Assembly: GCF_030756675.1 (NCBI RefSeq)
Contig: NZ_JAVBXD010000029.1
Span: 1-63,245, forward strand
DNA: 63,245 bases
Reading direction: 5' to 3'
Origin: Bacillus multifaciens
Lineage (GTDB): Bacteria > Bacillota > Bacilli > Bacillales > Bacillaceae_G
The notes below the pieces were generated by a model. That model did no database searches. It saw only the letters and a program-made list of their open reading frames with translations, and was not told where the DNA came from. The position numbers and the translations under genes are program-made. Shown piece after piece: positions 1-8,634 of this stretch; the first letter of the stretch is position 1; the number at the start of each line of letters is the position of its first letter.

Positions 1-35
1 TATAGAAGAAACTACTTTATAAAACAAATATAAAT

Positions 36-71
36 CAAAGAAAATGCCAAAAAAATTTGGCATTTTCTTTG
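36..71. terminator. Bidirectional rho-independent terminator
   Basis: A nearly perfect inverted repeat (left arm 36-50, right arm 57-71) is flanked on its left by A/T-rich sequence that reads as a U-rich tail on the minus strand. It lies downstream of the minus-strand hydrogenase operon, so it probably ends that transcript. It can also work for a plus-strand transcript. Confidence 0.7.
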
Positions 72-97
72 ACATAATCTTTTTTCAACAAAGTGCC

Positions 98-125
98 AAC
101 ACCCTCATCTGTAAAGAGGGTGTTG
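98..125 (-). terminator. GC-rich stem-loop after the hydrogenase operon
   Basis: Ten-base perfect arms at 98-107 and 116-125 enclose an 8-base loop, starting 31 bases after the cytochrome b stop codon. The tail on the minus strand is only moderately T-rich. I read it as a first terminator backed up by the one at 36-71. Confidence 0.6.
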
Positions 126-155
126 CCAATTCCAAGTATTGTGATTTTCGCTTTC

Positions 156-950
156 TTATTTTGATTCATCATTCTTATCACCAACTATTTTTTTGGGTTC
201 AGTCTTGTAGCCTGTAAACATCGACGAAATAGTACCATTTCGTTCCATATAATCATCACGAACTGCCATATAGACATGAATAACTGTAAATAACATAAAC
301 GCCCATGCCACTAAGTGGTGCCATGAACGAATCGTATAACTATCTCCGCCAAACAGAGTCGGAACCCAAACAAATAGCTTAGCCCAGAATGATTCTGGCT
401 GCGGCTCAAAATACATATAATAGCCTGTTAGCATCATTATCCAAGAACCAAGACCGATAAAAATCCAATAACTAAGCTGTGCCAGTGGATTGTGTCCAAT
501 ATAATGCGGCTTTTTATTTTTTAAGAATAAGTAAAATTTAATCGTTTCTAATACTTCTTTCCAAAACACAAAGCGAAATGGGTTTGATGTAGCAAATTTA
601 TTTCCTATAAACGCCCAGAAAAATCGATAAAGAAGATTGATTGTGAACAGAAATGCTGCAAAAAAGTGTATATATCTCGCCCAGCCCATGAAATAGGAGT
701 AATATGCTTCCTCTTGTACACTTGAACTAACGAATGGTTTTCCAATATAAATTCCCGTTATCATAAGCAAAATAATTGCTACTACGTTAATCCAATGAAA
801 CACTCGAACTGGTAATTCCCAGACATAAACTTTGACGACATCTTTTGTTTTCTTATATTGAATTGGACGTTCTGGATGAAGCGTCACTTCGCTGTTTTTT
901 TCCGGAACGGACGTATTCGTATTATGTGCTGTTGGCATGAGGTCTGACAT
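156..950 (-). CDS. [NiFe] hydrogenase cytochrome b subunit (HyaC/HupC type)
   Basis: Membrane di-heme cytochrome b that would take electrons from the periplasm-facing hydrogenase dimer and pass them to quinone. The 264-residue protein has a hydrophilic N-terminus and four hydrophobic segments near residues 52-72, 90-110, 160-180 and 210-232. Histidines sit in or beside these segments (in RVFHWINV, RYIHFFAAF, SWHHLVAW and TVIHVYMAV), as expected for heme ligands of the HyaC/CybH family. The start at 950 has a strong AGGAGGAG site that overlaps the end of the large-subunit gene, so translation is probably coupled. It is the last gene of the tatA-tatC-small-large-cytochrome order; two terminators follow. 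Confidence 0.93.
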   Translation of the reverse strand: MSDLMPTAHNTNTSVPEKNSEVTLHPERPIQYKKTKDVVKVYVWELPVRVFHWINVVAIILLMITGIYIGKPFVSSSVQEEAYYSYFMGWARYIHFFAAFLFTINLLYRFFWAFIGNKFATSNPFRFVFWKEVLETIKFYLFLKNKKPHYIGHNPLAQLSYWIFIGLGSWIMMLTGYYMYFEPQPESFWAKLFVWVPTLFGGDSYTIRSWHHLVAWAFMLFTVIHVYMAVRDDYMERNGTISSMFTGYKTEPKKIVGDKNDESK

Positions 951-963
951 AATGAGTCTCCTC

Positions 964-2688
964 CTAACCTAATCGGATTTCAGTCGTTTTATTAGACTCT
1001 AAATCTGTTAAATGTACCGCACAAGCAAGACAAGGATCAAAAGAATGAATAATCCGTAAAATTTCTAACGGCTGCTCCTTATTCAGTATCGGTGTTCCCT
1101 TCAATGCCGCTTCATAAGCTCCCAGATTATTGTTGTGATCACGAGGCGATGCATTCCAAGTAGATGGAACAACAGCTTGATAGTTTTTCGTTTTTCCATT
1201 TTCAATATCAATCCAGTGCCCTAGTGCTCCGCGCGGTGCCTCTACCCAGCCAACTCCTTTTGTTTTCTTCGGCCAAGTGCTTGGCTCCCATTTTGTACGG
1301 TCAAATGTGACTTGGTTTCCATTCTTCACATTATGAAGTAGTTCATCCATATCATGTCGAATCCAATCCGATAGAAGAATCGTTTCAAGGGCACGTGCCA
1401 CTGTGCGACCAAGCGCTGATTTCATTGCAGTAATTGGAAGATCTAGCTTTTTCAGCGTATCGTCCATCAAGCTTTTAATCTCATTATTTCCTGCTGCATA
1501 ACCAACCATCATTCGGGCGAGTGGACCTGTTTCCATCGGCTGATTCTTCCAGCGCGGTGTTTTCAGCCAACTATATTGCTTGTTTGTATCCAGATTCTTA
1601 TACGGTGCTTTCGGTCCTGTGTAATGAAGGGAAGTTTCTCCTTCAAACGGGTGTTTTCCAACACCGCCGCCTTCCTTGCCATCATACGTATACCAAGAAT
1701 GATCAATAAACTCCTTCACCTGTTCAGGATCTTTGAGATCTACATCATGTACTTCATTCATGTTTCCATTTAAAACAATTCCTCTTGGGAATCGGTATGA
1801 TTTCGTATCATATATACTTCGCGTAGAAAAATCACCATAGCATAAATAGTTATCTAACCCGCCGCCATATGTCCAATCTTTATAGTAAGAACCGATGGCA
1901 ATTACGTCAGGCACATACACTTGACTTACGAATTCACGAGCTTGATCAATGATTTGAGATACATGCATTAATCGTTCTGCATGAATACCATTGTCACTAT
2001 TAATATCAAGTGGAGTTGCCATCCCTCCTACTACATAGTGAGGATGCGGATTTTTACCTCCAAAAATAGTTTGCACCTTTACAACTTCTTTTTGCCAGTC
2101 AAGTGCTTCTAAATAGTGAGCAACTGCTAATAAGTTCACTTCTGGCGGAAGTTTATATGCATTATGTCCCCAGTATCCGTTCGCAAAGATGCCAAGCTGT
2201 CCGCTATTTACAAGCTTCTTTATTTTATTTTGCACATCTGCAAAATAGCCCGGGGAAGATTTTGGCCAACTTGAAATCGATTGTGCAATTCGTGATGTTT
2301 CAGAAGGATCTGCCTTCAACGCACTTACTACATCGACCCAGTCTAATGCATGCAAATGATAGAAATGAACGACATGGTCATGAAAGAAGATAACCATATT
2401 CATAATATCTCGTATCAAATGAGCATTTCTCGGAATTTTAATTTCTAGTGCATCTTCAACGGATCGAAGTGATGCAAGGGCATGAGTCGATGTACAAACA
2501 CCGCAAATACGTTGAATATACGCCCACACATCACGAGGATCACGGTCTCGAACGATTAACTCCAGTCCTCGAACCGCGGTCCCTGAACTAAATGCATCCT
2601 TAATCATCCCCGTATTATCGATATCTACCTCCACGCGAAGATGGCCTTCAATTCTCGTAATTGGATCTACTACTATACGCTCGCTCAT
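964..2688 (-). CDS. [NiFe] hydrogenase large subunit
   Basis: Catalytic subunit carrying the Ni-Fe active site for H2 oxidation. The 574-residue protein has both diagnostic cysteine pairs: RICGVC near residues 60-65 and DPCLACAVH near 551-559. The 15 residues after the final histidine form the C-terminal extension that a HyaD/HybD-type endopeptidase normally removes after nickel insertion. The start overlaps the small-subunit stop by 4 bases (ATGA) and has a GAGGGGA site. No maturation protease or hyp gene is visible in the window, so maturation must depend on genes elsewhere. Close to group 1 uptake hydrogenases by gene order; the exact subgroup needs a tree. Confidence 0.97.
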   Translation of the reverse strand: MSERIVVDPITRIEGHLRVEVDIDNTGMIKDAFSSGTAVRGLELIVRDRDPRDVWAYIQRICGVCTSTHALASLRSVEDALEIKIPRNAHLIRDIMNMVIFFHDHVVHFYHLHALDWVDVVSALKADPSETSRIAQSISSWPKSSPGYFADVQNKIKKLVNSGQLGIFANGYWGHNAYKLPPEVNLLAVAHYLEALDWQKEVVKVQTIFGGKNPHPHYVVGGMATPLDINSDNGIHAERLMHVSQIIDQAREFVSQVYVPDVIAIGSYYKDWTYGGGLDNYLCYGDFSTRSIYDTKSYRFPRGIVLNGNMNEVHDVDLKDPEQVKEFIDHSWYTYDGKEGGGVGKHPFEGETSLHYTGPKAPYKNLDTNKQYSWLKTPRWKNQPMETGPLARMMVGYAAGNNEIKSLMDDTLKKLDLPITAMKSALGRTVARALETILLSDWIRHDMDELLHNVKNGNQVTFDRTKWEPSTWPKKTKGVGWVEAPRGALGHWIDIENGKTKNYQAVVPSTWNASPRDHNNNLGAYEAALKGTPILNKEQPLEILRIIHSFDPCLACAVHLTDLESNKTTEIRLG

Positions 2689-3758
2689 TCGTCTTCCCCT
2701 CGTTTGTCATCGATTTTTTTCTTAATTACAGTTCCTGCTGCATGAACAGCAATACCTGCTGTCGTAACACCAACAGCTGCTAACCCAATCGTATCCGGAT
2801 TAATCGTTATTTGTGAGCCTGGAACTTTTGCTCTTCTTGTGTAGAAAGGACCATTATCCCAAAATCCCTTTTCCGAACAACCAATACAAGGATTTCCCGA
2901 TTGAATCGGATAGCTAACCCCTCCATTCCAGCGCATTTCAGCACATGAATTGTAAGTTGTAGGCCCTTTACAGCCAACCTTATATAAGCAATATCCTTGT
3001 TTTGCACCTTCATCATCAAAAGATTCCACAAACAATCCTGCATCAAAATAGGCACGGCGGTTACATTTATCATGGATACGATGGCGATAAAACGCCTTCG
3101 GACGTCCGTGATGATCCAATTCCGGCAATTTTCCGAATGTTATAATGTGAGCAATTACACCAGTCATTACCTCTGCAATCGGCGGGCAACCAGGAACAAG
3201 AATTGTAGGTGTACTCGTTTGAAAGTCCGTAATTGGTTTTGCGCCTGTTGGATTCGGATAAGCAGCAGGAATCCCCCCCCATGCTGAACAAGATCCATAA
3301 GCAATAACAGCTTGCGCGTTCTCAGCCATTTCAATAAAAGTATCTTTTCCAGATTTCCCCCCAATGTTTAAAAAGCCCTCTTGAGGAATACTTCCTTCAA
3401 CAGCTAGAAGATACTTTCCTTTGTATTTTTTCAATACCTGTTCCATCGCTGCTTCAATTTGAAATCCAGATGCAGCCGAAAGAACTTCTGTATATTCAAG
3501 TGAAATCATATCGAATAAAACGCTTTCAACTTTAGGTTGTGACGACCGGATAAACGACTCTGAACAGCCTGTACAATCTTGAAATTGCAGCCAAACCACA
3601 GGAACTCTTGTACTCGTCTCCATCGCTTTTACGACTTTATCCGTTGTTGAAAAATCAAGACCAATCGACGCAGCCAATACAGTACACATTTTCAAAAAAT
3701 CTCTTCGGGTAACCCCATTATCCATCGCAGTTTCATAGATTGTTTTCTGCTTTTTCAT
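2685..3758 (-). CDS. [NiFe] hydrogenase small subunit with Tat signal
   Basis: Iron-sulfur subunit that carries electrons away from the active site. The 357-residue protein starts with a Tat leader (TRRDFLKM, arginines at 18-19, then a hydrophobic stretch), so the folded dimer is exported by the Tat system. Cluster ligands are visible: CTGC at 62-65, GSCSAWGG, PGCPP, then the His/Cys-rich block running from HDKC through KVGC and NSCAEM to NPCIGCSEKGFWD, typical of three Fe-S clusters. A hydrophobic stretch near 325-345 with basic residues after it is the usual C-terminal anchor that contacts cytochrome b. The site GGAGGGGG precedes the ATG at 3758. Confidence 0.97.
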   Translation of the reverse strand: MKKQKTIYETAMDNGVTRRDFLKMCTVLAASIGLDFSTTDKVVKAMETSTRVPVVWLQFQDCTGCSESFIRSSQPKVESVLFDMISLEYTEVLSAASGFQIEAAMEQVLKKYKGKYLLAVEGSIPQEGFLNIGGKSGKDTFIEMAENAQAVIAYGSCSAWGGIPAAYPNPTGAKPITDFQTSTPTILVPGCPPIAEVMTGVIAHIITFGKLPELDHHGRPKAFYRHRIHDKCNRRAYFDAGLFVESFDDEGAKQGYCLYKVGCKGPTTYNSCAEMRWNGGVSYPIQSGNPCIGCSEKGFWDNGPFYTRRAKVPGSQITINPDTIGLAAVGVTTAGIAVHAAGTVIKKKIDDKRGEDE

Positions 3759-3828
3759 TTGCTAGCCCCCTCCATTTTCCATGAAACAAGTAAGTAGTAC
3801 TCAGAAATTCTTTAATTACTTTTCATAA

Positions 3829-4593
3829 CTATTTAATAGCTCCCCCTTGCTCGTAAACATTCCTTTCGTTCTCTTCTTTCTGCTGACGCTTCAATTTCTT
3901 TCGAAAAACAACCTTAGAAAGAGAAATACTGATTTCATACAGCACGAATAAGGGGATTGTTACGATAAAATCGGATATGAAATCTGGTGGAGTAATGACA
4001 ACAGCAATTACAGCCAAAACAAAATAGGCATACTTCCGAATGCTTGATAATACATAAGGGTTTAAAATACCAAGCGAAGTTAAAAACATAACTACTACTG
4101 GAAGCTCGAATAAAACCCCAAACGGCAATGTCACATTCATTAGAAATTGAAAATATTTCTCCGCTGTAAATTGAGCTATAAACATATCCTGACCCAAATG
4201 AAGCAAAAACGAAAAAATCATAGGAAATATAATAAAATAACCAAACGCTAACCCCATGATAAATAAGAAAAAGAGTGCTGGTACATACGTAAGCGTGATC
4301 TTTCTCTCCTTCGGACGCAGCGCAGGACGTACAAACAACCATATCTGCATCGCAATGACAGGGATTGTGCCTGCAATTGCAATCACCGTCGCAAGCATAA
4401 AATACACCCATAATATATCACTTGGTCCGAGTACCGATAGTTTCATATCTATACCCTTTGTAAACCATTTATAAATATCAATAGCAAACGTAAAACCAAC
4501 GATTAAAAAAACGATAAATGCTACAGCTGAAATAATAATCCGTTTGCGCAATTCCTCTAAATGGTCCACAATATGTAATTCTTTCTCTATCAT
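3829..4593 (-). CDS. tatC: Sec-independent protein translocase TatC
   Basis: Integral membrane receptor of the twin-arginine translocase. The 254-residue protein opens with the TatC signature (HIVDHLEELRKRI near residues 7-19) and has about six hydrophobic segments, the usual length and topology for the family. It lies 70 bases upstream of the hydrogenase small subunit, which carries a twin-arginine signal, and downstream of tatA. Context therefore suggests a TatA-TatC pair dedicated to hydrogenase export, much as B. subtilis TatAdCd sits beside its substrate PhoD. The ribosome site before the ATG is weak (AGGGATAGAGG very close to the start). Confidence 0.95.
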   Translation of the reverse strand: MIEKELHIVDHLEELRKRIIISAVAFIVFLIVGFTFAIDIYKWFTKGIDMKLSVLGPSDILWVYFMLATVIAIAGTIPVIAMQIWLFVRPALRPKERKITLTYVPALFFLFIMGLAFGYFIIFPMIFSFLLHLGQDMFIAQFTAEKYFQFLMNVTLPFGVLFELPVVVMFLTSLGILNPYVLSSIRKYAYFVLAVIAVVITPPDFISDFIVTIPLFVLYEISISLSKVVFRKKLKRQQKEENERNVYEQGGAIK

Positions 4594-4717
4594 CCTCTAT
4601 CCCTACCCATTCACACTGGTTGCGGCTACCGCTTTACAAAAACAACTCGCATAAAATACGAAATCGTTTTCACGAAAAAGTAAAACCGCAGACATTCCAA
4701 ATTCTTGCTCCTACATC

Positions 4718-4924
4718 TTACTTTATTTCAACTTTTTGCTCTTCCTTCTTCTCGATTTTTACTTCACTTACTACATCATCCCTTAATTCGGCTGTAGATT
4801 TCTTAAATTCTTTCAACGTTTGACCAAACGCACGACCAATTTCAGGGAGCTTCTTAGGGCCAAATATAATAAGCGCAAGAGTTAGAATTAAAATTAAACC
4901 AGGAATACCAATATTAGAAAACAT
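4718..4924 (-). CDS. tatA: Sec-independent protein translocase TatA/TatE
   Basis: Pore-forming Tat component: one N-terminal membrane helix (about residues 4-20, [18 protein letters not shown]), the hinge [14 protein letters not shown], then an amphipathic helix and a charged Glu/Lys tail. I place the start at 4924 (MFSNIG) and not six codons upstream, because GGGAGGA lies 7 bases before this ATG. The product is 68 residues. It is the first gene of the Tat-hydrogenase operon, 124 bases before tatC. A TATAAT box at 4966-4971 on the minus strand may be its promoter. Confidence 0.93.
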   Translation of the reverse strand: MFSNIGIPGLILILTLALIIFGPKKLPEIGRAFGQTLKEFKKSTAELRDDVVSEVKIEKKEEQKVEIK

Positions 4925-4965
4925 GCGAATTCCTCCCTTCACTTCTGATATGTATCGCTAAATTG

Positions 4966-4971
4966 ATTATA
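4966..4971 (-). promoter_or_regulatory. Candidate -10 box of the tatAC-hydrogenase operon
   Basis: A perfect TATAAT on the minus strand lies about 40 bases upstream of the tatA start. No TTGACA-like -35 is found at 16-18 bases spacing, which suggests either an activator-dependent promoter or chance. An imperfect TGTG...CACA inverted repeat lies further upstream at 5001-5015, but its spacing does not match an Fnr site. Confidence 0.35.
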
Positions 4972-5341
4972 GTATTATTTTGGTAAATGATGCCCTAAAT
5001 TGTGGAAAGTTCACAGGAAGTTCGAATATGAACAAAATATGTCAGTTTTATTATTAGTGTAATAAAGTACTTTTCATATTGATTTGCACATCAATAAGTT
5101 AAATGCAACAACATTGCACTTATCTATAGAACTTTTTTCTTATATTAACGTATCAGCTAGTTTAAGAAGAATTTATGAATTTTTCCACTTTTATAAAAGC
5201 AATTCATTTTTCTCTGTTATAATTTACCTTTGTAATAACATTCCTGCATTGTCTTTTGTTGGATGTTTCTTCTTATTTACTCACATAACAGGTTTCTAAA
5301 TTTTTAATCTCACAAATTATATTATTGAAGGAGGGATATGA
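4972..5341. other. Divergent intergenic region, hydrogenase operon / nickel permease
   Basis: About 370 A/T-rich bases between the minus-strand tatA and the plus-strand permease. I see no gene here; a 71-codon open frame at 5084-5299 lacks a ribosome site and looks like chance. The region must hold the permease promoter and any nickel, oxygen or redox control sites, but I could not define a convincing -35/-10 pair or riboswitch. Confidence 0.5.
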
Positions 5342-6058
5342 ATGGAAATAGGATTTCTATCTATTCTATCTTTAGGATTTGTACTTGGAATCAAGCATGC
5401 AATTGAGCCCGATCATGTAATCGCTGTTTCTACTATTGCTAGTCAAAGCAAAAAATTATTTCGCTCCACTTTAGCGGGCGTATTCTGGGGAATCGGTCAT
5501 ACTGCTACATTATTTATCATTGGAATTATTCTTATTTTTATGAAAGGTGAAATACCAGAAAAGTGGGCGATGTCATTAGAATTTTTAGTAGGCATTATGC
5601 TCGTTTATCTTGGTTTGACCACCGTCTTCTCTTTAAAAAATATTCATGTACATCAACATGAACACGATGGAGAAGAACATAAACATATCCATTCTCATAT
5701 ACATAGCGGTACACACGAGCACGGGCACCAACATAAAAATGTTTCATATTTAAAATCCATGTTGATCGGTTTAGTGCACGGACTTGCTGGAAGTGGAGCA
5801 ATGGTTCTATTAACTATGAGTACGGTGAAGAGTGTTTGGGAAGCGGCTATTTATATTCTTATATTTGGTGTAGGAACTGTTATTGGGATGCTTTTCTTTA
5901 CAACAATTATTGGGATTCCATTTGTTTTTAGTGCCAAAAAAATAAGTCTGAATAAAACACTCACCCAAATAACTGGGAGCATTAGTATAATGTTTGGGGT
6001 ATATTACATGTACAATATAGGGATTACAGAAGGGCTGTTTAAACTTTGGATACAGTAG
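5342..6058 (+). CDS. Nickel/cobalt permease (HupE/UreH/NiCoT-like)
   Basis: Predicted nickel importer of 238 residues with about six membrane segments. The motif HAIEPDH near residues 19-25 fits the HX4DH nickel-binding signature of NiCoT and UreH-type transporters, and GVFWGIGHTATLF continues the conserved core. A cytosolic or external loop near residues 100-128 is extremely rich in histidine and acidic residues, as in metal-buffering loops. GGAGGG precedes the ATG. It diverges from the [NiFe] hydrogenase operon, which makes nickel supply for the hydrogenase the likely job. Cobalt transport cannot be excluded from sequence alone. Confidence 0.88.
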   Translation: MEIGFLSILSLGFVLGIKHAIEPDHVIAVSTIASQSKKLFRSTLAGVFWGIGHTATLFIIGIILIFMKGEIPEKWAMSLEFLVGIMLVYLGLTTVFSLKNIHVHQHEHDGEEHKHIHSHIHSGTHEHGHQHKNVSYLKSMLIGLVHGLAGSGAMVLLTMSTVKSVWEAAIYILIFGVGTVIGMLFFTTIIGIPFVFSAKKISLNKTLTQITGSISIMFGVYYMYNIGITEGLFKLWIQ

Positions 6059-6061
6059 TTA

Positions 6062-6103
6062 AAATATAAAAAGAGATGGTTTTTCCATCTCTTTTTATAT
6101 TTT
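6062..6103. terminator. Bidirectional terminator between convergent genes
   Basis: Long A/T-flanked inverted repeat: an arm reading AAAAAGAGATGG, loop TTTTT, then CCATCTCTTTTT. It lies right after the nickel permease stop and runs into the stop codon of the convergent glycosyltransferase gene, so it probably serves both. Confidence 0.85.
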
Positions 6104-6861
6104 TAATTCGTTGTTTTTCTAACTCTATCCGCCATAACTGACAACAAAAATTTCGGCAGTACAAGCTGCCGTTTTATTCTCTTGGGCTGTGTTACCAACC
6201 TATATAACCATTCCGTTCCCGTATCTCTCATAATCTTTGGTGCCCTTTTGACATTGCCTGATATAATATCGATCATCCCGCCAATACCAATGGACAATGG
6301 TACATTTAATTCATGAAGATTTTCATAGATAAACATTTCTTGCTTAGGAGAACCTAGACCTACTAGTAACAAATGTGGTTGAAACTGTTTGATTTGATTT
6401 TTCACTTCTTCGATTTGTTCCTTACCTATAAAACCGTGTTGTCCTTCAAAAATAGCGTGTGGAAAACTCACTTTTAAATTTTCTATTGCTTGTTCATTAT
6501 TTTCTGGTGCAGCTCCAAAAAGAAACACACGGTATTTGTTTTGATTACAATAATCTATTAAGTCATGTGTTAAATCTGCACCTGTCACCCGCTCTTTCAG
6601 ATGGCCATTTACAATTTTAGAACCGAGTATAACACCGATTCCGTCAGCAGTGATTAAGTCCGCAGATAACAAAATATTTTTGAAATGTACAGATTCGGCT
6701 GATGTCTCTTTCGCAGACATTACAATTTCAGGATTGGCAGTCACAATAAATCTTGGTTTCTCGTTCTTTACTGCTAACCAATCTTTTAATATATTTACTA
6801 CTTGTTTGTACTCCAAACTACAAAATGGTATTCCTTTTATGTATTGTTGTTTCATTTCCAA
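6103..6861 (-). CDS. WecG/TagA/CpsF-family glycosyltransferase
   Basis: Transfers an amino sugar (N-acetylmannosaminyl in the TagA prototype) to an undecaprenyl-linked acceptor in cell-wall polymer synthesis, on the cytoplasmic face. Family marks are ITANPEIV-like VTANPEIVMSA near residue 40, ADGIGVI near 73, ERVTGADL near 90, FLFGAAPENN near 113 and VGLGSPKQE near 166. Length (252) is normal. The first in-frame start is TTG at 6861 with AAAGGAA 7 bases upstream; an ATG two codons later is less well placed. No other teichoic-acid gene is adjacent, so the polymer it serves is unknown. Confidence 0.92.
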   Translation of the reverse strand: MEMKQQYIKGIPFCSLEYKQVVNILKDWLAVKNEKPRFIVTANPEIVMSAKETSAESVHFKNILLSADLITADGIGVILGSKIVNGHLKERVTGADLTHDLIDYCNQNKYRVFLFGAAPENNEQAIENLKVSFPHAIFEGQHGFIGKEQIEEVKNQIKQFQPHLLLVGLGSPKQEMFIYENLHELNVPLSIGIGGMIDIISGNVKRAPKIMRDTGTEWLYRLVTQPKRIKRQLVLPKFLLSVMADRVRKTTN

Positions 6862-6995
6862 AATATAATTCCTTTCATATGTTTCTATTTCGAATTGCCA
6901 TCACGATGCTCATGAAAGCTAATATGTACGTTCCCTATTTTAAAACGTCCATCCATACATTCGTCATTTGTTTATCCCCTTTTTAATAGTGGAAA

Positions 6996-7562
6996 TTAAA
7001 AATCAAAATTACGAATAAGAAATTGAAGCTCTTGTTTTAATTCATTTTTTTCACAACTCTTACTCTGTCCCCCAACTTTCTCTTTAGTCTGTAAGGAGAT
7101 TTTGTCTGCTTCCATTAAGATATATTTCAATTGCAAGTAACTGCTTAATGGAAATTCGTGTTCGGCCCATAAATTTTGATAACCCACAATTCCATATCTA
7201 AGTAATATTTTATCCGCTTCTTTTATAACCATTTTAACAAAGTCAAAAAAATTACAAGTGGCGTCTACAATGGTCACGCCTTCCTTCCCCTTAATATAGT
7301 CTAGTGTGTCATTATATTCTGTTATAGTTAAGAATAGTTCCTTGCTGTCTTGAAGCTCGAATCTCCAACCTAATCCATGGGGCTCTTCCTCCCATAAAAA
7401 AGTTACAACACGTTCCACACCATTTGATAAGTCAGTTAAACCACCTAATAAATTTCCAAATGCATCAGTTATATAACTGGGGCTAAATAAAATTTTTTGG
7501 GAATTTAGTTCAATAAATCCGTTTGCCCAACCGGTACCAATTAACTCATATTTAAATTGCAT
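6996..7562 (-). CDS. Conserved hypothetical protein
   Basis: I do not recognise the family. I start it at 7562 (MQFKYELIGTGW), where GGAGGT sits 5 bases upstream; a longer frame to 7676 has no such site. The 188-residue product is soluble, has no signal peptide or membrane helix, and is rich in aromatic and acidic residues, with WEEEPHGLGWRFEL in the middle and a charged C-terminus. It stands alone between the glycosyltransferase and a remnant of another gene. A secreted-toxin immunity protein would look like this, but nothing in the neighbourhood supports that. Confidence 0.75.
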   Translation of the reverse strand: MQFKYELIGTGWANGFIELNSQKILFSPSYITDAFGNLLGGLTDLSNGVERVVTFLWEEEPHGLGWRFELQDSKELFLTITEYNDTLDYIKGKEGVTIVDATCNFFDFVKMVIKEADKILLRYGIVGYQNLWAEHEFPLSSYLQLKYILMEADKISLQTKEKVGGQSKSCEKNELKQELQFLIRNFDF

Positions 7563-7639
7563 ATATACCTCCAACATTATTAATCTTAAAATATGGCTCT
7601 CGTTCTTCACATAAGTATGATTATTAATATTTCTTAATT

Positions 7640-7752
7640 TATATAAAAATATATACTTCTTGAAAATTAGAAGCAAAGCCTCCTACTTGAACATCTGTAA
7701 TTTCCCCATAGTTAACAGCTACATTTACAACGATTTCTGAAGGCTTATGGAC
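7640..7752 (-). pseudogene. C-terminal remnant of a PhzF-like gene
   Basis: An open minus-strand frame of 37 codons ends at 7640. It has no start codon context and is preceded by an in-frame TAA. The peptide contains PSEIVVNVAVNYGEITDVQV and then GGFASNFQE, which resembles the last strands of PhzF-family isomerases (a complete member lies at 20020-20925). It looks like the tail of a deleted gene. The family call is tentative because the piece is short. Confidence 0.4.
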
Positions 7753-7831
7753 TTATTTTTAAGGTTTTGCTCTAATTAAAATTCAGAAAATACATTATAA
7801 TATATATATTCTATACAATAGAGGTGGTTAT

Positions 7832-8551
7832 ATGCAATTACACTTTGAAGAATACGGAAAAGGAGACCCTGTTATTTTTTTGCATCCTGGTCTAGAAACC
7901 GGGGCGTCAAGCTTTCAACATCAAATTGATTATTTTAGTAACCGTTTTCGTGTTATTGTTCCCGATCTAAGAGGACACGGTCATTCGTACGCTGAAGATT
8001 TCACTAATTATTTTCAACAAGCCGCACTAGATATACTAGAATTAACCGAGCAGCTCCACTTAGAAACATACCATATTGTTGGTACCTCCTTAGGTGCTCT
8101 TATTGCTGTTCATATGTTACAACTTAACAAACAAAACATTTCTTCCTGTACTCTTGCTGGTATTATGTTAGAAAAACCTGAAAACTGGGAGGTATTAAAC
8201 GAAGAAAACGCACATCGTTCACAATTGTTAATGAAGGACCAAAATTCCATACACTATTTTAATGAACTTCATATGAAAAATGATTGGAAAACACTCCTTG
8301 AAATTAGTTTTCAAAGTAACTGGTATCCTTTTGAGCAAATTCAGCAATTACAAGAGATAGAAATACCTACTCTATTAATCGCAGGAGCAAACGCTGAATT
8401 TGATACGAAATATTTATTTTCACATTTTAATAATTCTACTTTTATTGAAAAAGCTGTCGTTCCTAAAGCTGGTCATTTAGTTCATCACGATGCTCCTAAT
8501 CTTTTTAATATTATCGTCGAAGATTTTATACACAGGAGCGTTCATGAATAA
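7832..8551 (+). CDS. Alpha/beta-fold hydrolase
   Basis: Cytosolic hydrolase or acyltransferase of 239 residues. The oxyanion region is FLHPGLETG near 17-24, PDLRGHGHS near 44-52, the nucleophile elbow is VGTSLGAL with serine 86, and PKAGHLVHHD near 215 carries the catalytic histidine. AGAGGTGG lies upstream of the ATG at 7832. It is a single-gene unit with its own terminator. The substrate cannot be deduced; the family includes esterases, lactonases and haloperoxidase-like enzymes. Confidence 0.9.
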   Translation: MQLHFEEYGKGDPVIFLHPGLETGASSFQHQIDYFSNRFRVIVPDLRGHGHSYAEDFTNYFQQAALDILELTEQLHLETYHIVGTSLGALIAVHMLQLNKQNISSCTLAGIMLEKPENWEVLNEENAHRSQLLMKDQNSIHYFNELHMKNDWKTLLEISFQSNWYPFEQIQQLQEIEIPTLLIAGANAEFDTKYLFSHFNNSTFIEKAVVPKAGHLVHHDAPNLFNIIVEDFIHRSVHE

Positions 8552-8552
8552 T

Positions 8553-8587
8553 AGAAAAAGCATGGTTAGAAATACCATGCTTTTTCT
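8553..8587. terminator. Terminator after the alpha/beta hydrolase
   Basis: Perfect 14-base arms (8553-8566 and 8574-8587) around a 7-base loop, with A-rich and T-rich outer ends. It begins just after the stop codon of the hydrolase and can act in both directions. Confidence 0.88.
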
Positions 8588-8634
8588 AGGCCGAAATTTG
8601 CATAAATTGTTGTCATAAATTCATCACCCTTTAT

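Noticed and set aside
5001-5015. TGTGG-AAAGT-TCACA near the hydrogenase promoter as an Fnr box
   Set aside because: It is one base short of the TGTGA-N6-TCACA pattern and its distance to the TATAAT does not suit activation.
5084-5299. 71-codon open frame upstream of the nickel permease
   Set aside because: No ribosome site and composition typical of A/T-rich non-coding DNA.
7676-7676. Longer start for the hypothetical protein at 6996
   Set aside because: The first 38 codons overlap the PhzF-like remnant in another frame and lack a ribosome site; the GGAGGT lies at the later ATG.
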